A stretch of DNA of 64,000 bases from Ectocarpus siliculosus. Taxonomy: Eukaryota; Sar; Phaeophyceae; Ectocarpales; Ectocarpaceae. The position numbers were made by a program, and so were the translations under genes. Where the stretch lies: the NCBI GenBank assembly GCA_000310025.1, contig FN649758.1:1956526-2020525 (forward strand). The letters are read 5' to 3'. A model generated the notes under the pieces. The model did no database searches. It saw nothing but the letters and a program-made list of their open reading frames with translations, and had not been told where the DNA came from. Below, piece after piece: positions 47,343 to 61,900 of this stretch (position 1 is the stretch's first letter; the number at the start of each line of letters is the position of its first letter).

Positions 47343-50300
47343 TGCTTTGATTTGTAGACTCTTGGGTGATCTCTTGTTAAGCAGAGAGCAAGGAAGGACT
47401 GCTTTGAAGGAGAGAGTGCACGAAGTGGGCAGCTGCGGGGCTACGAGCTACAAGACAAATGATCAAGCCGCATTTACGAAACGGAACCAGACGCCACCCG
47501 CAACCTGTGTTCAGTCGGTCGGTCGAACCACCCACAACGTTTTTTTTTCCCTTACAAAATCACAACAAGATGTTTCCATTCAATCGTTAGAACATTTCAT
47601 ATTTCATCAGAGAACGACTACATAGACTACTGCCAAGACACAAGGGAGCGTATTGATGAACGCATTACAGGGAGGCACTTGCCTTTGGCTGCCATGCCGT
47701 CTGAGAACCCAACAATTCACAGTTTCGGACTGGGGCTCCAAATTTGCTGAGATAAGGAAACAGATTTTGAGATAAGAAAGTTTCCTGGAAACTTCCTGCA
47801 GGCGAATATTTTTCGATTTAAGGCGGCTTCATGTGATTGGCTGTGGGACGACAGTCACCCAACCAACTTCCCCTGTTCGCAGGTACTGCTGTTTTTTGTG
47901 GTGCGCTGTGTGACAGCTGCACCCTGAACACAGCGCTCCCACTGCTGTTGAATGTGCGTGCATGCGTGTCTGTGTTGCCCCCTTAAGCCCAGCACACGAA
48001 CCCGCACCAGAACAGCGACAGGAAGTACACATAATGCCCGGCAGCCCAGTACGAAGTGCTGTGTATCGCATTTCAAGCGTTGGGGAGAGGGTGATTTTTT
48101 TGGGGCGGGGGCACATCGAAGTCAAACACGCTCTCTCAAGTAGAAGCAGAGAATACATACTCTTTCTTGCGGCGCGTCACCAGAAGGCAACAGCAGCGTG
48201 CTCTTCTTCCTCTCTGCCCTTTGCTGGCGGTGCTGCCACCTCCTCTACGTCGTCGCTTGCTGCGGTTCGTTCCGGCGCTCTTTCTCCCCCTTGCCTCAAC
48301 CTCTGTGTGTTACGGGCGCGTGTTGCTGACCTAAAGCCGCGCAACAACCAACCCCAACTTGGTTTTCTGACCGTGCAGCCTCCCCCTTTCTGTGTTGGTG
48401 GCGCGCCAACTCCAGCGCATTTGCGTTGGCGCTGGGTTTTATGTGGGCGGCCGCTGGACATGCTCTTGCAGACTGTGTGTGTGCGGGTGGCGCCTGATGA
48501 TGTGTTGTGTGTGGTGCCTGATGTGTTATTTCAAAGAAAGCTGCTAAATCGAAAAGTTGGCAAAATTTTCCACAAAACCAGCCTCCCTCCGCTGTTAAAT
48601 CTGATTATTTTTCCCTTATCTTGGGTTCTGGCGAGACTGTCAGGAACGATCCTCAGAACGATGGCTTAACTCAAAATATATTTCCTTATTTCAGTTTTTT
48701 TTTGGTTCCGAAACTGTCAAAAAAAAACGGTTTTGCAATGAATCAAAGGGGTGATGACAGCTAGTTACCACCAGCACAAAGCGGAGAAGACAATCGGGGC
48801 AGGAAACCATGACCAAAAGCACTTCTTGTAGAGTCGAAGGGAGGGTTTCATGAGGACTCAATCCTGGCGCCAGGCAGTGGTACGGTTTGAAATTTCACAC
48901 CAATGTTCATTTTGGCAGAATGGTGATTTTCACGCTCTCTGTCCAATCAGGAAGATCATCCCTCCGACTTGTATGATGTGTGAACGTGTCCGACTTTGCC
49001 ATCATTTGCAGATGGGCGGACGGAGAATGCCCCCAGAATGCTTGGTTGGATGGGATGCAAGTAGGTATAAGTGGTTGGGTGATGAGGATTACGTTCTGTA
49101 GCGATATGTATGGTTGTCTCCGGTGGGTACTCGAGTAAGGAAATAGTCGAGAATTGCTTACAGGACGGCGAGGTGGTCCCTGTACACGGAGCTCCCTGGC
49201 CACTTTTAGGTTGCGGTTAATTCCGATGACTTCCCCCCTACACGCAGGCTGCTTTCAAGAACAAAGAACATGGTCGTTGTCAGCCGTCCTTCGTTAATCA
49301 ACGCCACCCCGGTCGGCCCTTTTGTTGGGCCCAAACTGGCACAACTAACTACCGAAACATCGAACCAAACGCAGCTGTGGTTGATGACGATGTCCACGTC
49401 GGTTCATGCATAACCTGACCTCGACCGAGTAGCTTCCCGTGTCCTTACTCTCGGTGGCCAAGGAACAAACTTCTGCGGTCATAAGAGGTATCAAACTGGA
49501 GCCGTTTAGGTCGTGGAAGGTTCGCCGAGATCACTCACCATGTCATCCTATGAGCACTAAAGCACTAACCCAAGACTGCACGAAAGGGGGCTACCTGCGT
49601 ACGTGCCGTATTCCTTTCCCCATTGCGTTCATGTCTCAAAACATACCATGTATTTATTGTGAGGCACGTTGTTCGATTTTCAAAAAAAACAGGCTTTGAC
49701 GAAAACCCTCTGTCATACATTGTGTTTGGCCATGCTTTCAAAGACTGTGCGAAAACAAGCGTGATTTCATCTGCCCCTCCTCCCCCACGCCTCAAACCCC
49801 CTACAAGTACTTGACGAGGAAATGTAAGTGTCGCATCCACAGCCAGACAGAAAAAGACAGGCACAAATATAATTTTTGAGTCCGAAATACACCTGGTTCA
49901 AACATCCTACAAACGTTCCCTTTCGAGAAATACACAAGGAGGTGTTCTCAATAGAACCATTGAGGCAGAGTACGCTTCTGGCTAGAAGAAGGGCCGGGGA
50001 CTGGACTTTGATGAACTGGAGAAACTATGTAGCTGACTAGAAGGTCGACAGATTGATGGCAGATGGTTGCCGTACATAATTCTCACGCGCAGTGCCGCTG
50101 CTGTTTGGCCAGTCTTCTCTCTCCACGATATGATTATGTATTGGGTGTCCGCCGCCGAATAAACGCCTAGACGGCAGAGTGCCATAGTCCGCCTGGGTGA
50201 ACTGGGTCGTTGTCTACACTACGCCGGAAGGCCAAAAGGAGCAAGTCGGCCGTCAGCCCACGATTGGGGGCCTTCTGAACCAGGCTATCTGGTGCATGCG

Positions 50301-50557
50301 AACCACGTTTTGCCGACGAACGGTGTAGTGTCGCTTATTTTTGGTCTTGACTCTCCCCTTTGCAAAATGCTGTTCTACGAAATTTGGAGCGGAAATACTA
50401 TTCTACATCACTCCCGTTGTTTCGGAATCAAGTTTGCAAGTCCAATGGAGACACACAAAAAAACTAATTTTCCCTCTCTCGGGTATGCTTGGGGGCGGGC
50501 GCGATTAGGACCATATTGCTCGCTGAACAACAGTAGCAACTATGTATTTCTCTGATA
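47343..50557. other. Intergenic region, no gene recognised
   Basis: About 3.2 kb separates repeat unit C from the 3' end of the TTLL gene. The longest open frame (47962-48669, plus) is Ser/Val/Leu-rich without recognisable motifs and overlaps open frames on the other strand. A T-rich patch with complementary runs of T and A sits at 48695-48730. Confidence 0.5.
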
Positions 50558-53500
50558 CTAACGGAAGCCGACCTCACATTCCCCCGGCCGCCATCTACGA
50601 AACCCGTGCGAACGGGCCGATTTTTTTTCCACTCCAGCAGGTACTGCCTCTGCAGGCCGTATGCAATTACCACTCCCACTACTACCACCACCTCTGCCTC
50701 CACTGAAACCGCCGCCACCGCCGCCGTAACTACCACGGGAACGTGTGCTGAGAGGCCTGTCAGATAAACCTTGACATGCTAGTGCGGTGGGAACGGTGGC
50801 GGCGTCGGCCAGGAGGGAAGACGGCGAGGCCTGGCGCATGCGTGGAGAGTTTCTTGCGCTCCCACCGGTAAACGCGCGGTGGCCTTCCGAACTGGCGACA
50901 GCGGCAGCGACCCCGCATTCTTCGTCGTTGCTCCCAACGCACAGCGAAACCGTCGGCATGATCAGTTCCGTTGCAACCGCACCGCCGCCTCTACCTCTGC
51001 CGGTAGCCGGCCTTCGGGGGCTGCTAGTTGACCTTGTCCCACTCGCGGAAAGGAGTTTGCCGTTCACATCCGCAGTTTTCGCAGGCGATGCGGGCGGCAC
51101 CAGGTTTACGATGTTTTGGCACGCTTTTCTGCTGCCGGTCGAAGTCTGTGGGCGCTGCTGCGGTCGGTTGTCGCCTCCGCCACCGCCGTAGTCGAAGATC
51201 CTCCTCGTGTCAGCGTCGAACCCGTGTTCTCTTCCCCTCTCTCCTAGCAACGAAGCCAAGTCTGTCGGTCTACCACCCGCGATAATGGAACCGGCTCTCG
51301 CCACCGCCGCCGCCGACTCCGGCTGGCGCTGCGGCTGAAGCGGAGGCAACGCAGCGGCTGTCTCGGCAGCGGCCGGCGGCGGCATCCTTACCGGGTGGGC
51401 CGCCGGCACCTCGATCGCCCTTCGCTTTGCCCCCGTGTACTGCGCCGCGCTGTTCGGCCGCCTCGGCGCCCTCGCCGCGACGCTGCTCGTGCACCCGTTA
51501 ACGACGCGGTGACACCCACCAGCGCCGCCACAACCGCCGCCGTGACCGTCGACGCCGGCCGGAGCGCGAGCCACGGGACCCCCGATCTTGGACCTGGAGA
51601 ACCGGAACGGTGGAGGCTTTGCTGCCGCTGTCCCGCAGCCACCGTGGATCGACCCCGTGGTGGATGGGCGGAACGGGGCCCGAGTCGGCCAGCCGTCTCC
51701 CCGCAACGCAAGGGGAGGAGGAGAAGATGGGACGAGCTGGTAATGGACCGCGGCGTACGGGTGGTTCCCCGATGTTGGTTGGTTACCGGTTGGCCGGTGA
51801 TTGATGACCGGCTGTTGTTGTTCGGGTTGTTTATTTTTTTTAGTTGATTGGGCGGCGGATGGTCGACGGCACACAATCGACAGACAGGACGGAATACAGG
51901 AGCAAAGGCATGGTGAGGAGCATGGGGAACGCACGGGAAGAAAGAAATAAGTTCAAACTTGGCATGTATCGGTGTTGTTATCCGTTTGGCAGAGGTGATG
52001 TAATTAGGCCATCGTCCTTGCCCGCGGGTGCTGCTGCATCGACGTGGTTGAAACGCAACAACGACGAAGCGACTTCATATCGAAGAGCGAAAAGCAACGC
52101 GAGGACCGACAATAGTTGCCTTACGTACCCGCAGACCGCAGCCGACAGGAAACCCCCCCATTGTCCCCGCCGCGCCTCCGGTCCCTCTCCACGCCCCGGG
52201 CTCGTTGTTGGTCCGTACGATGCTACCCATTCCTCGATAGCCGGTCGTAGGCCACCCCGCAGACCGCGTGTAGACGCTGCTACTCGTATATGGGTGATTG
52301 GTAGAGGGAGGGGTATGCAAGAAACAGGGGGAGAAAGAGGCGTGTTGGAGGGGGGGAGTTGGAGCGGTTAATATTGAGGGCCCAACCCGTTCGTGTGAGA
52401 GCCCATCTGAGTCTCTGTTCTAGGGCTGCCGGGGCAGCGAATGAAAGTGGGGTGCAGGTCTTCACACTTGTTGTCGGCTCCTGCGTTGTGAGCAGCTAGA
52501 GTTGCCAAGATGGCATAAAGACCAAGTGAGGACGCCTCTTGATATGAAGCGCCGTTTGTATGGACCCTGTGTGTGTTTTAACGTGCTCATGTGGCGTCGC
52601 ACGGCCAAGGACGGAGTGAACCGAGCACAGCAATTCACTCGTTTCGCGGGGTTGTGTACCGCCAAGCCCTTCATGCGGGCATGTCTCCCGTCTCAAGCTG
52701 TAGAAACGTTTTTCTATCGTGTTGCTCCTTGCGATCACGGCGCAATAGGGATGCTCATTATTGTCCGCCTTTCTTTCCACGTTTACCTCTGCTGGAACTC
52801 GAGGTTCTCGGTGGCACTCCATTGCCGACTCTGCTGCATCTGCATCTGCATCTGCATGTGCTGGTGCAGGTCCTGATGCGGGCCTTCCAGATCCACCATG
52901 CTCTCCCGCCCGTCCTGATGACGACCGCCCCACCTCTCGTCACATCCCGCCGTGGGTGTCCCCGTTTCCTCCCCCCCAAGGTGCCCCCCGTTATTTTCTC
53001 TCCCTTCCCCACCAACACCGCTATTCATTATCGCCTTGCCCTCTATAGCCGCCGCCGCCGCCTCTGCAGCCAACCTTGCGGCCTTCTTGAAGAGCTTTTT
53101 TCGACGCTTGGCCTCCTTCTCCCAATCCCTGCAGCCGGCGCCGCGGCCCCTGCCCCTCCTTCTCGCCGGGCTCCGAGACGGCGATTTCTTATTCTTGTTG
53201 CCACTCTTCTTGCTTCGTTTCCCCCTCCCGCTGTTCCTTCTCCGGCGCGAGGTAGAGGACGGAGACGTTGCATCCCCCGACGCAAAACCGCCGCTACCGT
53301 GATCGGAGGTGTCGCCCTCTACAAACTCTACTCTGCGTTGTTTCCTGCCTTCAGGAAGATCGCCACCACCCCGGCTGCCTCCGTCACCGCCAGGGACAGA
53401 ATCCGTTCTCGGTGGCGGGGAAGAGTCTTCGCCGTCCCCGTCCTGGCTGCATGCCTCCTCGGCTGCGCCTGCCGCCGGAGCGGTGGAGCCAGCCTTTATC

Positions 53501-55896
53501 TCTGCTTCTCTCCCTGGGCCCGTCGTCGCGGTCGCGTCAATGACTACCGGCGGCGGAATCGCACCCGGGAGCGCACCGGAGGATTTACGCCCACTCCCAC
53601 TCTCGCCTCGTCCATCGCTGTGGTCGACGGTTGCACGGGAGACCGGCGGGGACTCAGTCGCAAGCGAAGCCCGGGGCGGCGCGGAATGTTGTGCGGACTG
53701 CTCTGGCGAGTTTTTTGCGCCGACCAGTGATGACCGGGGCTGCTCTGAGCCCGGCCGGTTCCCGCGGCTAGGACTTGGAGGCGGGCTCGCAGACCTGCGT
53801 GTTGTAACAGTTGCAAATGTTTTCGGAGATAGCAAAGAAACGTCGTTATTGTTGTTGTCCCCTGGTGGTGCGTGTTGTAAGCCAAACATACATATGCATG
53901 CACCTCGTCACAACTTGTCTACTTTGAAGCGCTTGCACCGACTATGCGTGAGGATGCAGAAGGGCCACGGCGTTGTCGCTTTCATATTTCTTCCCGCCTG
54001 AATTGTTTGTGTCGAGCTTGTGAGCGGGCGTACGATCCAAGCACGGACCAGATGTTCGCTGACATTTTCGTGTTGGGGGGTTGGCGCTGAATGCGTGTCG
54101 AGAATCAGGTCTCAGCCGTTGAAACCCAGCTCGACCCATCCATGAACATATGAATGACAACCTACCAGCGAGAGTCGGCCGGTTTCAGTGAAGGAGTTGA
54201 GGAGCAACACGGATGAGAAACGAATTTTGAGCCGAACTCGAGCACCAACAGCGTCGGTAGTGGTGGTGGTGTGGTCGGTTGGTCCCCTCACTCGCAGTCT
54301 CATGTTTGGTCGGGACAGTACAGGCACGGACAGTCATTCGAACATGTTATAATTCTCTCCTTCGTCTTCGTCGTCGTCGGTGCTTTTCCGATTTTTTGCT
54401 GTTGCTGTTGGCAATAGAAATATTTGCCGCGACGTACCGTGGAGAGTGAACTGGAGACTGGCTGTACTTGGACAGGCTTGAGAATACCTTTTCGGCCACA
54501 CGAAGAACCTGGAATCAGAATTGTTTCAATGAAAATAAGGCAGACGTAGGCGAGATGAGAGTACGGTGACGGAATGGTTCGTTGGAAGGGGGGGTAAGGC
54601 GAGACTCGTTGTTGTTGCTCTAGTATCTTCCCAGAGAGAGAAACGATGGGTTCAAAACCTCTTTGCGCAAATATGAAGTTGCGCTGATCGAATAATCCAT
54701 AACTACAAGTTGTTTCACACCTGCTTCCTTGTTGACAGCTGCGCACAAGAACGAATGAAAACCGAAAGCCTTTTCGAGGCCAACAACGGGTGTATTGATG
54801 ACGGAAAGGTGAAGAAGAAGCTATTGCGACGTCCCACCATCGCAAGAACTCTATCGTTGCGGGAATATCTCGACGACACTTGAGGATATAACAAATTCCC
54901 AGGGGTAATTTCACACTACGGGAAATGCTCGATTCCAAACAGAAACCAATTCCAAAAGTTGAAGTCGCAAAAACTGCGTTGCTACGGCATGAAGCAATAC
55001 CATGTTAGTACAGTGACCTGAAGACGGCTCCTCCATGAATTTCGTCCATTTGATGCATCCAGCCTGAAGCAGGCTGTGGTGAGAGAAACGAGTCCCGATG
55101 CTTGTTTGGGACAGAACATCTTTACAAACTGCAACACACGCGAACCACGTGATTTATCCATCCATGTATTTTTACCTTAGTATAGGATGCTCTGGGATCC
55201 GGTGACGTCTCCGAGGGCGGGAAAATGCGCTCAAAGCCCCCCTTAACGGCCTGCTCGAACTCTTCGCGGGCCCGTCCGACCGCTAGCCTGCAAAAATCGA
55301 GTGCGAGCGGGCATCGTCGTCGTCGTCGTCGTCGTCGTCATCGTCGTCGTGTTCATGAAGGGGTTAACGTCGCTTTCGTGCGGCAAGGTGATCGTGGGAA
55401 CGTTTGCAGTAGATCCTCGCAGCACCATACTTTTCAGGGTCGTCGTTAATTCACCTCGGTGTGGGGTATAGGCCAAAAGACAAGCACCCTATCTGAAATC
55501 CATCCACCGAAAGGAGTCGGGCAAGAGGATGGCAGTGACGACGGTGTTTGTACGGAAAATTGGAGTAATCTCAGTCAATATGCCGATGCCATGCCTGCTT
55601 CGATTCTTCTTCTTGGAGCTGTTTTTGGGGCTGATGCCCCCTCCCCCTCGCCCCGCCTCCCCACCGCCCCCCGGCCCGCTCACAGGGCTCTGGCCGCCGT
55701 CTTTCGGCGGCAAGCCGAACAGCCTTATCCTCTTGACCCTCTCCATCTCCGTTTGCCATTCCTCTCTCTCCCCGACCTATCTCATCAATCGTGTCGAGTA
55801 TATTCGTGGTCGACGATCCAGTTGGGGAAAAGAGTCACTCGTCACCATACAACACGAACCGAACATTTTACACTTATTTGTTGGTGGTTGTGTATT

Positions 55897-55966
<70 letters not shown>

Positions 55967-58900
55967 CCTTTCCCTCTCCCTCTCCATCTTCTGCCTTTCT
56001 ATTTCCCTCCCTCCCTCTCCCTAACGAGCACATAGGAATCCAAAGAACGTCGATGAAGTGTTTTACCCCCAACACTGTAGCAACGCCACGATTTCCATTC
56101 GTACACTACCAACATCTGTCGTGAGCGCGTCGTACGTTCTTCATAGTTGTAACCTTGCAAACTTCTGCAATTCTGGTATTTGAGCCAATACAATTGACGC
56201 TCGAGGGAATATGCTGAAAGGCCGGGGCTTCAAGAGCTGATTCAATCGGTCTCTTCATCGCCACTACAGCGACAGACTGTCTAGCTCAGTGTCTTCCGGT
56301 TCCTTGTTGTTGAGCTCGTAGCTGTTCGTAATTTTGAAACTTTCACTTACCCGAACGTCGAGTAGGCTGAGCGTGTTGAAGACCAGCTGCTTTTTGATCC
56401 TGTAGTCCATCCCCGTCTCAGTCCTGACCGAACATGCAACGTTTTTTTTTCGGGGAGTGAGTGGTGAATGTTAGTACACTCATTGTGGTGCGCGGTCGTC
56501 TTCTGCTAATCACGGGACGGGGGTGGGGACGCCCGTGTCAATGGACACCGAATATCCACCACCCAGCATCTCGTTGTTCCTATCCCCGAAACATTGCACC
56601 AACCATCACCTGAAAGAAGGCAAATGATTGATCTCGATTATCCATGGGTCAAGCTCGTCGTCCACCATCAGATCCACCCCGACGATGGTGAAGCAGGTCG
56701 ACCGCGGGGGCGGCGGGGTAGGGGTGGCAGCCTTTCCTTTCGACGCCGCCGCCGACGCGAAGCCTCCGGGGGGCGGGTTGGCGGCGTTGTACTCTCGACG
56801 CAGCATCGGGCCAACCGTCAGGAACGTTTTGACGCAGGCGTCGGCCAGCCGCGCCCACAGGGCCTGTTGTCATAGTTGTATTGGAAGTGTGCGCTGGAGG
56901 TTTACCTACGTTTCGATGAGACGACGGATGTTTTGAGACGCCCCGATCACTGCAGTCGGGTTTAAGACTTTGGGTCACCTCTTCTGTCACTCACGCTTGG
57001 CGACCCTCTGCCTCATTTTCACCTTCTCCCTCGAACTGATGTAGCCGAACCGCGGGGGGCAACTCAACACCATGCTCCTTCGTTGCATATATGTGCATAT
57101 GTGCGTGACATAGGGCCAACACACCTCGCCCATCTTCCACCGTGCCATTTTTCCAATCTTCTACGTGCACAATCATCTACTTCGCATGGCATACCACCAG
57201 TGAGAGCAAGGCACCACAAAGGCTCCCCGTCTTTTCTGTGGGACATCGGAACACGTGACATGCCAGTACGCACCGCGCTGTCGTGGCCCTGTTCATCAAG
57301 CCACTTCTTGAACCACTTGACAGACCGCTTGAACCCGCTCTCTCCCATGTCATCGCTCGTGAAGTTAGAGCTAGTCTGTTCGGTGCGGCAGACCGTTGAT
57401 TCGTGGCCGAGGGCATGGATTAGTTGGTTCGGTCGGCCATCGAGAGAGTGAGGTAGCGGTTTCGATGGAGAAAGCGTGATTGGTGACGGGTAGAGGGTGT
57501 CGCAACGTTTGAAGTCGAGAAGAAATCGCGTCACTTCCCGTTTTATTATGTCAATGCAGACCCGTATTGGGTTTCACGATTCAGTTTTTCTAGTGCTGCA
57601 GGCGCAGGCGACAGTGAGCCGCGGATTTGTAGAGCGAACTGCCTGGTGTGGATGGAAGCTTGCCTGCTCCCGCCGGTCTCCATCTTGGTCATACAGTGGT
57701 GCGCCGCCTATAAAACAGTGCACGATTAGCCTTACGGCACACCAAGGTTCAAAATATGCTTTCTACATTATTGCGACTTGATGGAGGTCTTTATTGTTTT
57801 GGGTCAGCCTACGGCGGCAACGAAGTGGGATCCTTCGCGCCGAAGACGAACGAAAAAGGAGTCCGGGTTTCAAGGCCAAACAAGACGATGAGAAATTCAC
57901 AACATCGCCCCTAGTGGCGAGAGACAAGGGTTCGCACCCACCTTGTTAACACTGTAGTTGGTGAGGTGCATGGTAGTCTTGTTGATGTTACTCTCCGCCG
58001 GGGCTTCGTATGCCTCGGTGCAGATGCGGACCTAAATATTATTACGTCGTCGGGGCCCCACCACGAGGTTACGAGCACCCAATAACGATACGGGTAGGAG
58101 CGGCGCATTTGTGACGAGTCGTCGTAGAGGTTAAATGGGTGACCCTACAGGCTTTGAAGGCTGGCGGAAGGCGTGTTCGGCAATGTTTGCTCGAAAACAT
58201 TTTGAGACTATAATAGGAGTCGTAGCACCTGCACGAGAAAATAAATAGTCAATTTCAACATGAAAAGCCATTCGTTTCCCGCCCTCACAAACCCCATCCT
58301 CCGTCTTCTTGCAACCGATGACGACGACGACAATCATGGTGACAACTACCAACGATAACTCACAAGCCCGTCCTCAAAGAGGAATATGCGCATCGGGTTG
58401 ACGCTCGTCACCAGCACGTACAGCCGCAGGTCGAACTTGTACCCGTCAATCAGCAATGGGTTCGTGAGGTAGCGCTGCGCGACAGACTTGCCCTGCAGCG
58501 CTGCAACCGAGCTCAGCTGCGGGAACGAAACGTACACAGCGATAGGTCAAGCAAATCATGTTTCTTTGTATTTGAGCAAGGTTTTGGACTAGTCACGCTT
58601 CAAGGATGACAAGCGACATGTGAACGCGCCCATGTGTTTTTTGTGTCCGGGACAATAGGAAGAAATGAGCGCAGCTAGGTTTGGGGGCAGGGATGCATAA
58701 CAATAGAGGTGATTGTTTTCATAAGTATCTGAGAGAGACTAACGGCTGGCACAACACATACACACGGTTGTTGCTCCTTCGTTCGATGATTATCTTTTCG
58801 TTTTCAGGTATCTTAATCTGCATCCTGCAGGAGTCTGTGACGTGTACGCGATGTCCGCCGCCACAAGCCGCTCAGCAGTACATACAAACGACTGGCCTCA

Positions 58901-61900
58901 ACCATGCCATTTTGACAGATGTTGAGTGTTTCGAGTTTTTTTTTTTTCTTCGCGTGATGTTGCTCTGACACCAACCTTGGCCATGGCCCTATCCCCATTC
59001 CTCGACCTACCGTTACCCCAACAATGATCCCCTCACGCTGCCACAACGCACACCTGTTTCGTGAGGAAGATCCCCTTTCCCTGACACCCGGCATCCGGCT
59101 TGATTATGAAAATCGACTTGCTGGTGCCCTTGGGGCCGAATTCCTCCCTGGCAATGCCGTACCGTGCAGGGGAGGGGGAGGGTTTGCAATCATCTTGCAA
59201 CGGTCATCTACTCAAATACGCCCCCAAGTCCTCCAACACCTACATTAGCGCCACAATGAACGGCAACGTGGATGATATTCTTCGATGTCGACGTCAGCGG
59301 CAACGACGCCAACAACACCACGAGCAAAATACCCTTCCAACGGCAAGCGAACGCGGGCGGGGCCGCTCTTTCACACCTGAACTCGTTCATTTCTGCCGGC
59401 AACACCCACGTCTCGGGGAAAAACTTGTATTCCTTCGGGGCCTCGTGGTACATTCGCGACATGAGCATCGCGAGGCCCGCCTGAGACACAAAACGTTGTA
59501 GCGCGACATTCCATCGAGTTCTATCATGTGGATCCCGTTTCATGTTGAACCTCATGAGGAAATTTCACAGCATTGACAAATGGTCACCGGTTCCATATTT
59601 TGTCTCTCAGCCGAGAGGAACATGGCACCCCTCCCTCTGTTCCTAATGAGCGAATCCGATAATATGAAAGTTTGTTGTCGAAGACCGAATTAACTGTATT
59701 TTATTGTGCACGGAAGAATTCGGAACATCTCCCAGATCTACGGTTGTATTTGGGTTCTTGTTGTACCGCCCCGGAGGCGTGTTGGTTGGGTTGTCTTGGT
59801 TTGGTTTTCTGGGGTCTTACAAAAAGAAAGGTCTCACGGAGTTCTCATTCTGCTGCCTCGCTGCTCCTGCATCAAGAGTTTGATAGACGCGTGTCTACTG
59901 GACCAAGGGCCACGTGTTGAGGAATGCACAGTGTGTAACACGCAGCCCGCGTCGGAGGGTCACGCGGGAAGGCGGGCAGCAGCTAGCTACATCGAAGTTT
60001 GGACCCGTAGCTAGCAGAAATTCGTAGCTTTTCTCCCGCCCACCCACCCCTTTTCTTTCGAAGGTGGGGGATAGGAGATGTTACGAGTGAGGACTCACCT
60101 ATAATAGGAGAGGCATCTTAATATTTCTGTGACTCGGAATAGGTGCAACCGTTTGCCACGTAGAAGTATGGCGTAGCATTGGGGCGTTTTCTGAATGGTA
60201 GTGCGTACCATTGGGAGGCTCAATCGTCCGAGACTGCTACTGTGCAACAGTTTCGTCCCGTCTGGTAGTATTCGGAGGGAGATTTTGTGTTTTAGAAGCA
60301 GAGACACGTTAGGATACCGCAGAGGTTTGTGCCGTGCGGAACGTGTGGTACGGGGGATTTCTCCCTCCGTAGGCCACAGAAATATTAATCAAGGCAATTC
60401 GAAAGAAAACAACAAAGGTTGAGGTGGGGTTCATGGTTTTGAGACTCCACCAGACATGGGGATCGACAAGGTCAGTAGAACAACCTTCTCGAAACTCCTC
60501 CACAGTCAACCCGCTAGATTCCAGGCGTTTGTTTTATACATACGTGCTTGGTTTTGTGTTAGTGGCGGGACGTCGAATGAGTGTCCAGACGCGAAACCGC
60601 TTTCTATCAAGCTGTATGCCGTCCTCACATATGCGGGGGGCACACCTTGCCGGGGGGAATTAGGCGGGGGGAACGAACGACTGTTCGTGCCCTCGCGTTG
60701 TCACGGACTACAGTAATGCCTAGTTGAGGAGACTAAACGTTTGTCTCGGCGAAAACAATATGAGTAGTAGAAACGATGACGGCAACAACAACAACCGCAG
60801 CAGCAACAGCAGTTCTACCACCAACAGCACCAACAGCACCACCACCACCACCAACAACAACAACAAATGCCAGCAAGTTCGCCGGCTCACTCACCTTACG
60901 GGCGAAGAAGGCGAGCCCCGGGAGGTGGCTGTAGTACTGGAATGACTGAAGGCCCTGTAGGTACTCCTCGAAGTTGCCGTGGTCGTGCCACATCACGTTC
61001 CAGAGCTTGTTACACATGCCTTTGTGGGTGCACGTGTAGGAAGCGTCCGCCGTCTTGTTAGGGTTTGCCTCATCCGTCCTGTTGGAGAAGGGATGGCGTC
61101 GAGGGAAGATGGGGGTTAGGAACGGGATCTAGCTTCATACACTTGTGCTTGCGGGGGTGCAGACGGTGTGTGTGTGTGTTTCTCGCGATGAACACCCTCG
61201 GGCCTTGCTAATTGCGAGATGCGCGTGGCACGTTCATGGTGTTTCCTCATCTAGCGTTCCACCCCTCGTCACCACAGAGCCACTCGTTTGTAACACACAA
61301 GGTGTAGATCTTGAGGTAATCCCGCTTTTTGGTGAATACAGTGGGGGGTTGCGGGGTCAGTTAGTTCAAAGCATCGTATCAGGCACACACAGGGAAGTTG
61401 TGTGCAATTTCAAGATATTGGTGCCGGTGTTTTGATGGTTCTGTCAATCGAGGAGATGTCGCTCGAGAGCCGTCATTTGAATGTCAAGCGTGCAGCACCG
61501 TCTGCCCCAAGCCTTGTTGGACTTACCGCGGCTTTTTGGTGAGAGGGTCGCTGTGGCGGCTAAACTTCGTCTCGCACAGGCTCCACCCGAGCTCTAGGGC
61601 GCACTCTCGCACGACGGCATATTCGCACTGCACGATGTCCATAGACCAGAACATTCGGGTGATACAAACGGAATACACGGACAGAGAGGTACGATGAAAC
61701 AGAAAAGAACAAATAAAACGTTGTTCGCTGTTGGGGGCGAACCAATAGTTTTGTTCCAACTTTTAGATGAAATTAGACGGCATAGTGACAGCAAAATTAG
61801 TTCTCTTCGCGGAAAAAATTATCGTCTCGTATTCGGCGGGGGTAAAGTCAGGTGAAAAGAACAATTGGGAGGGATCCAAGGACTGAATTGAGGTAGAGGA

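Noticed and set aside
47962-48669. 235-codon ORF on the plus strand
   Set aside because: No recognisable domain, no splice partners and a strong shadow ORF on the opposite strand; not enough to call a gene.
52591-53730. 379-codon ORF on the plus strand
   Set aside because: Mirror of the large TTLL 3' exon (53794-52787); the minus strand joins neighbouring exons in phase.
58810-58835. Possible TTLL exon after CCTGCAG near 58.82 kb
   Set aside because: It hits a stop after three codons, and exon 6 joins exon 7 directly with the spacing expected for the family.
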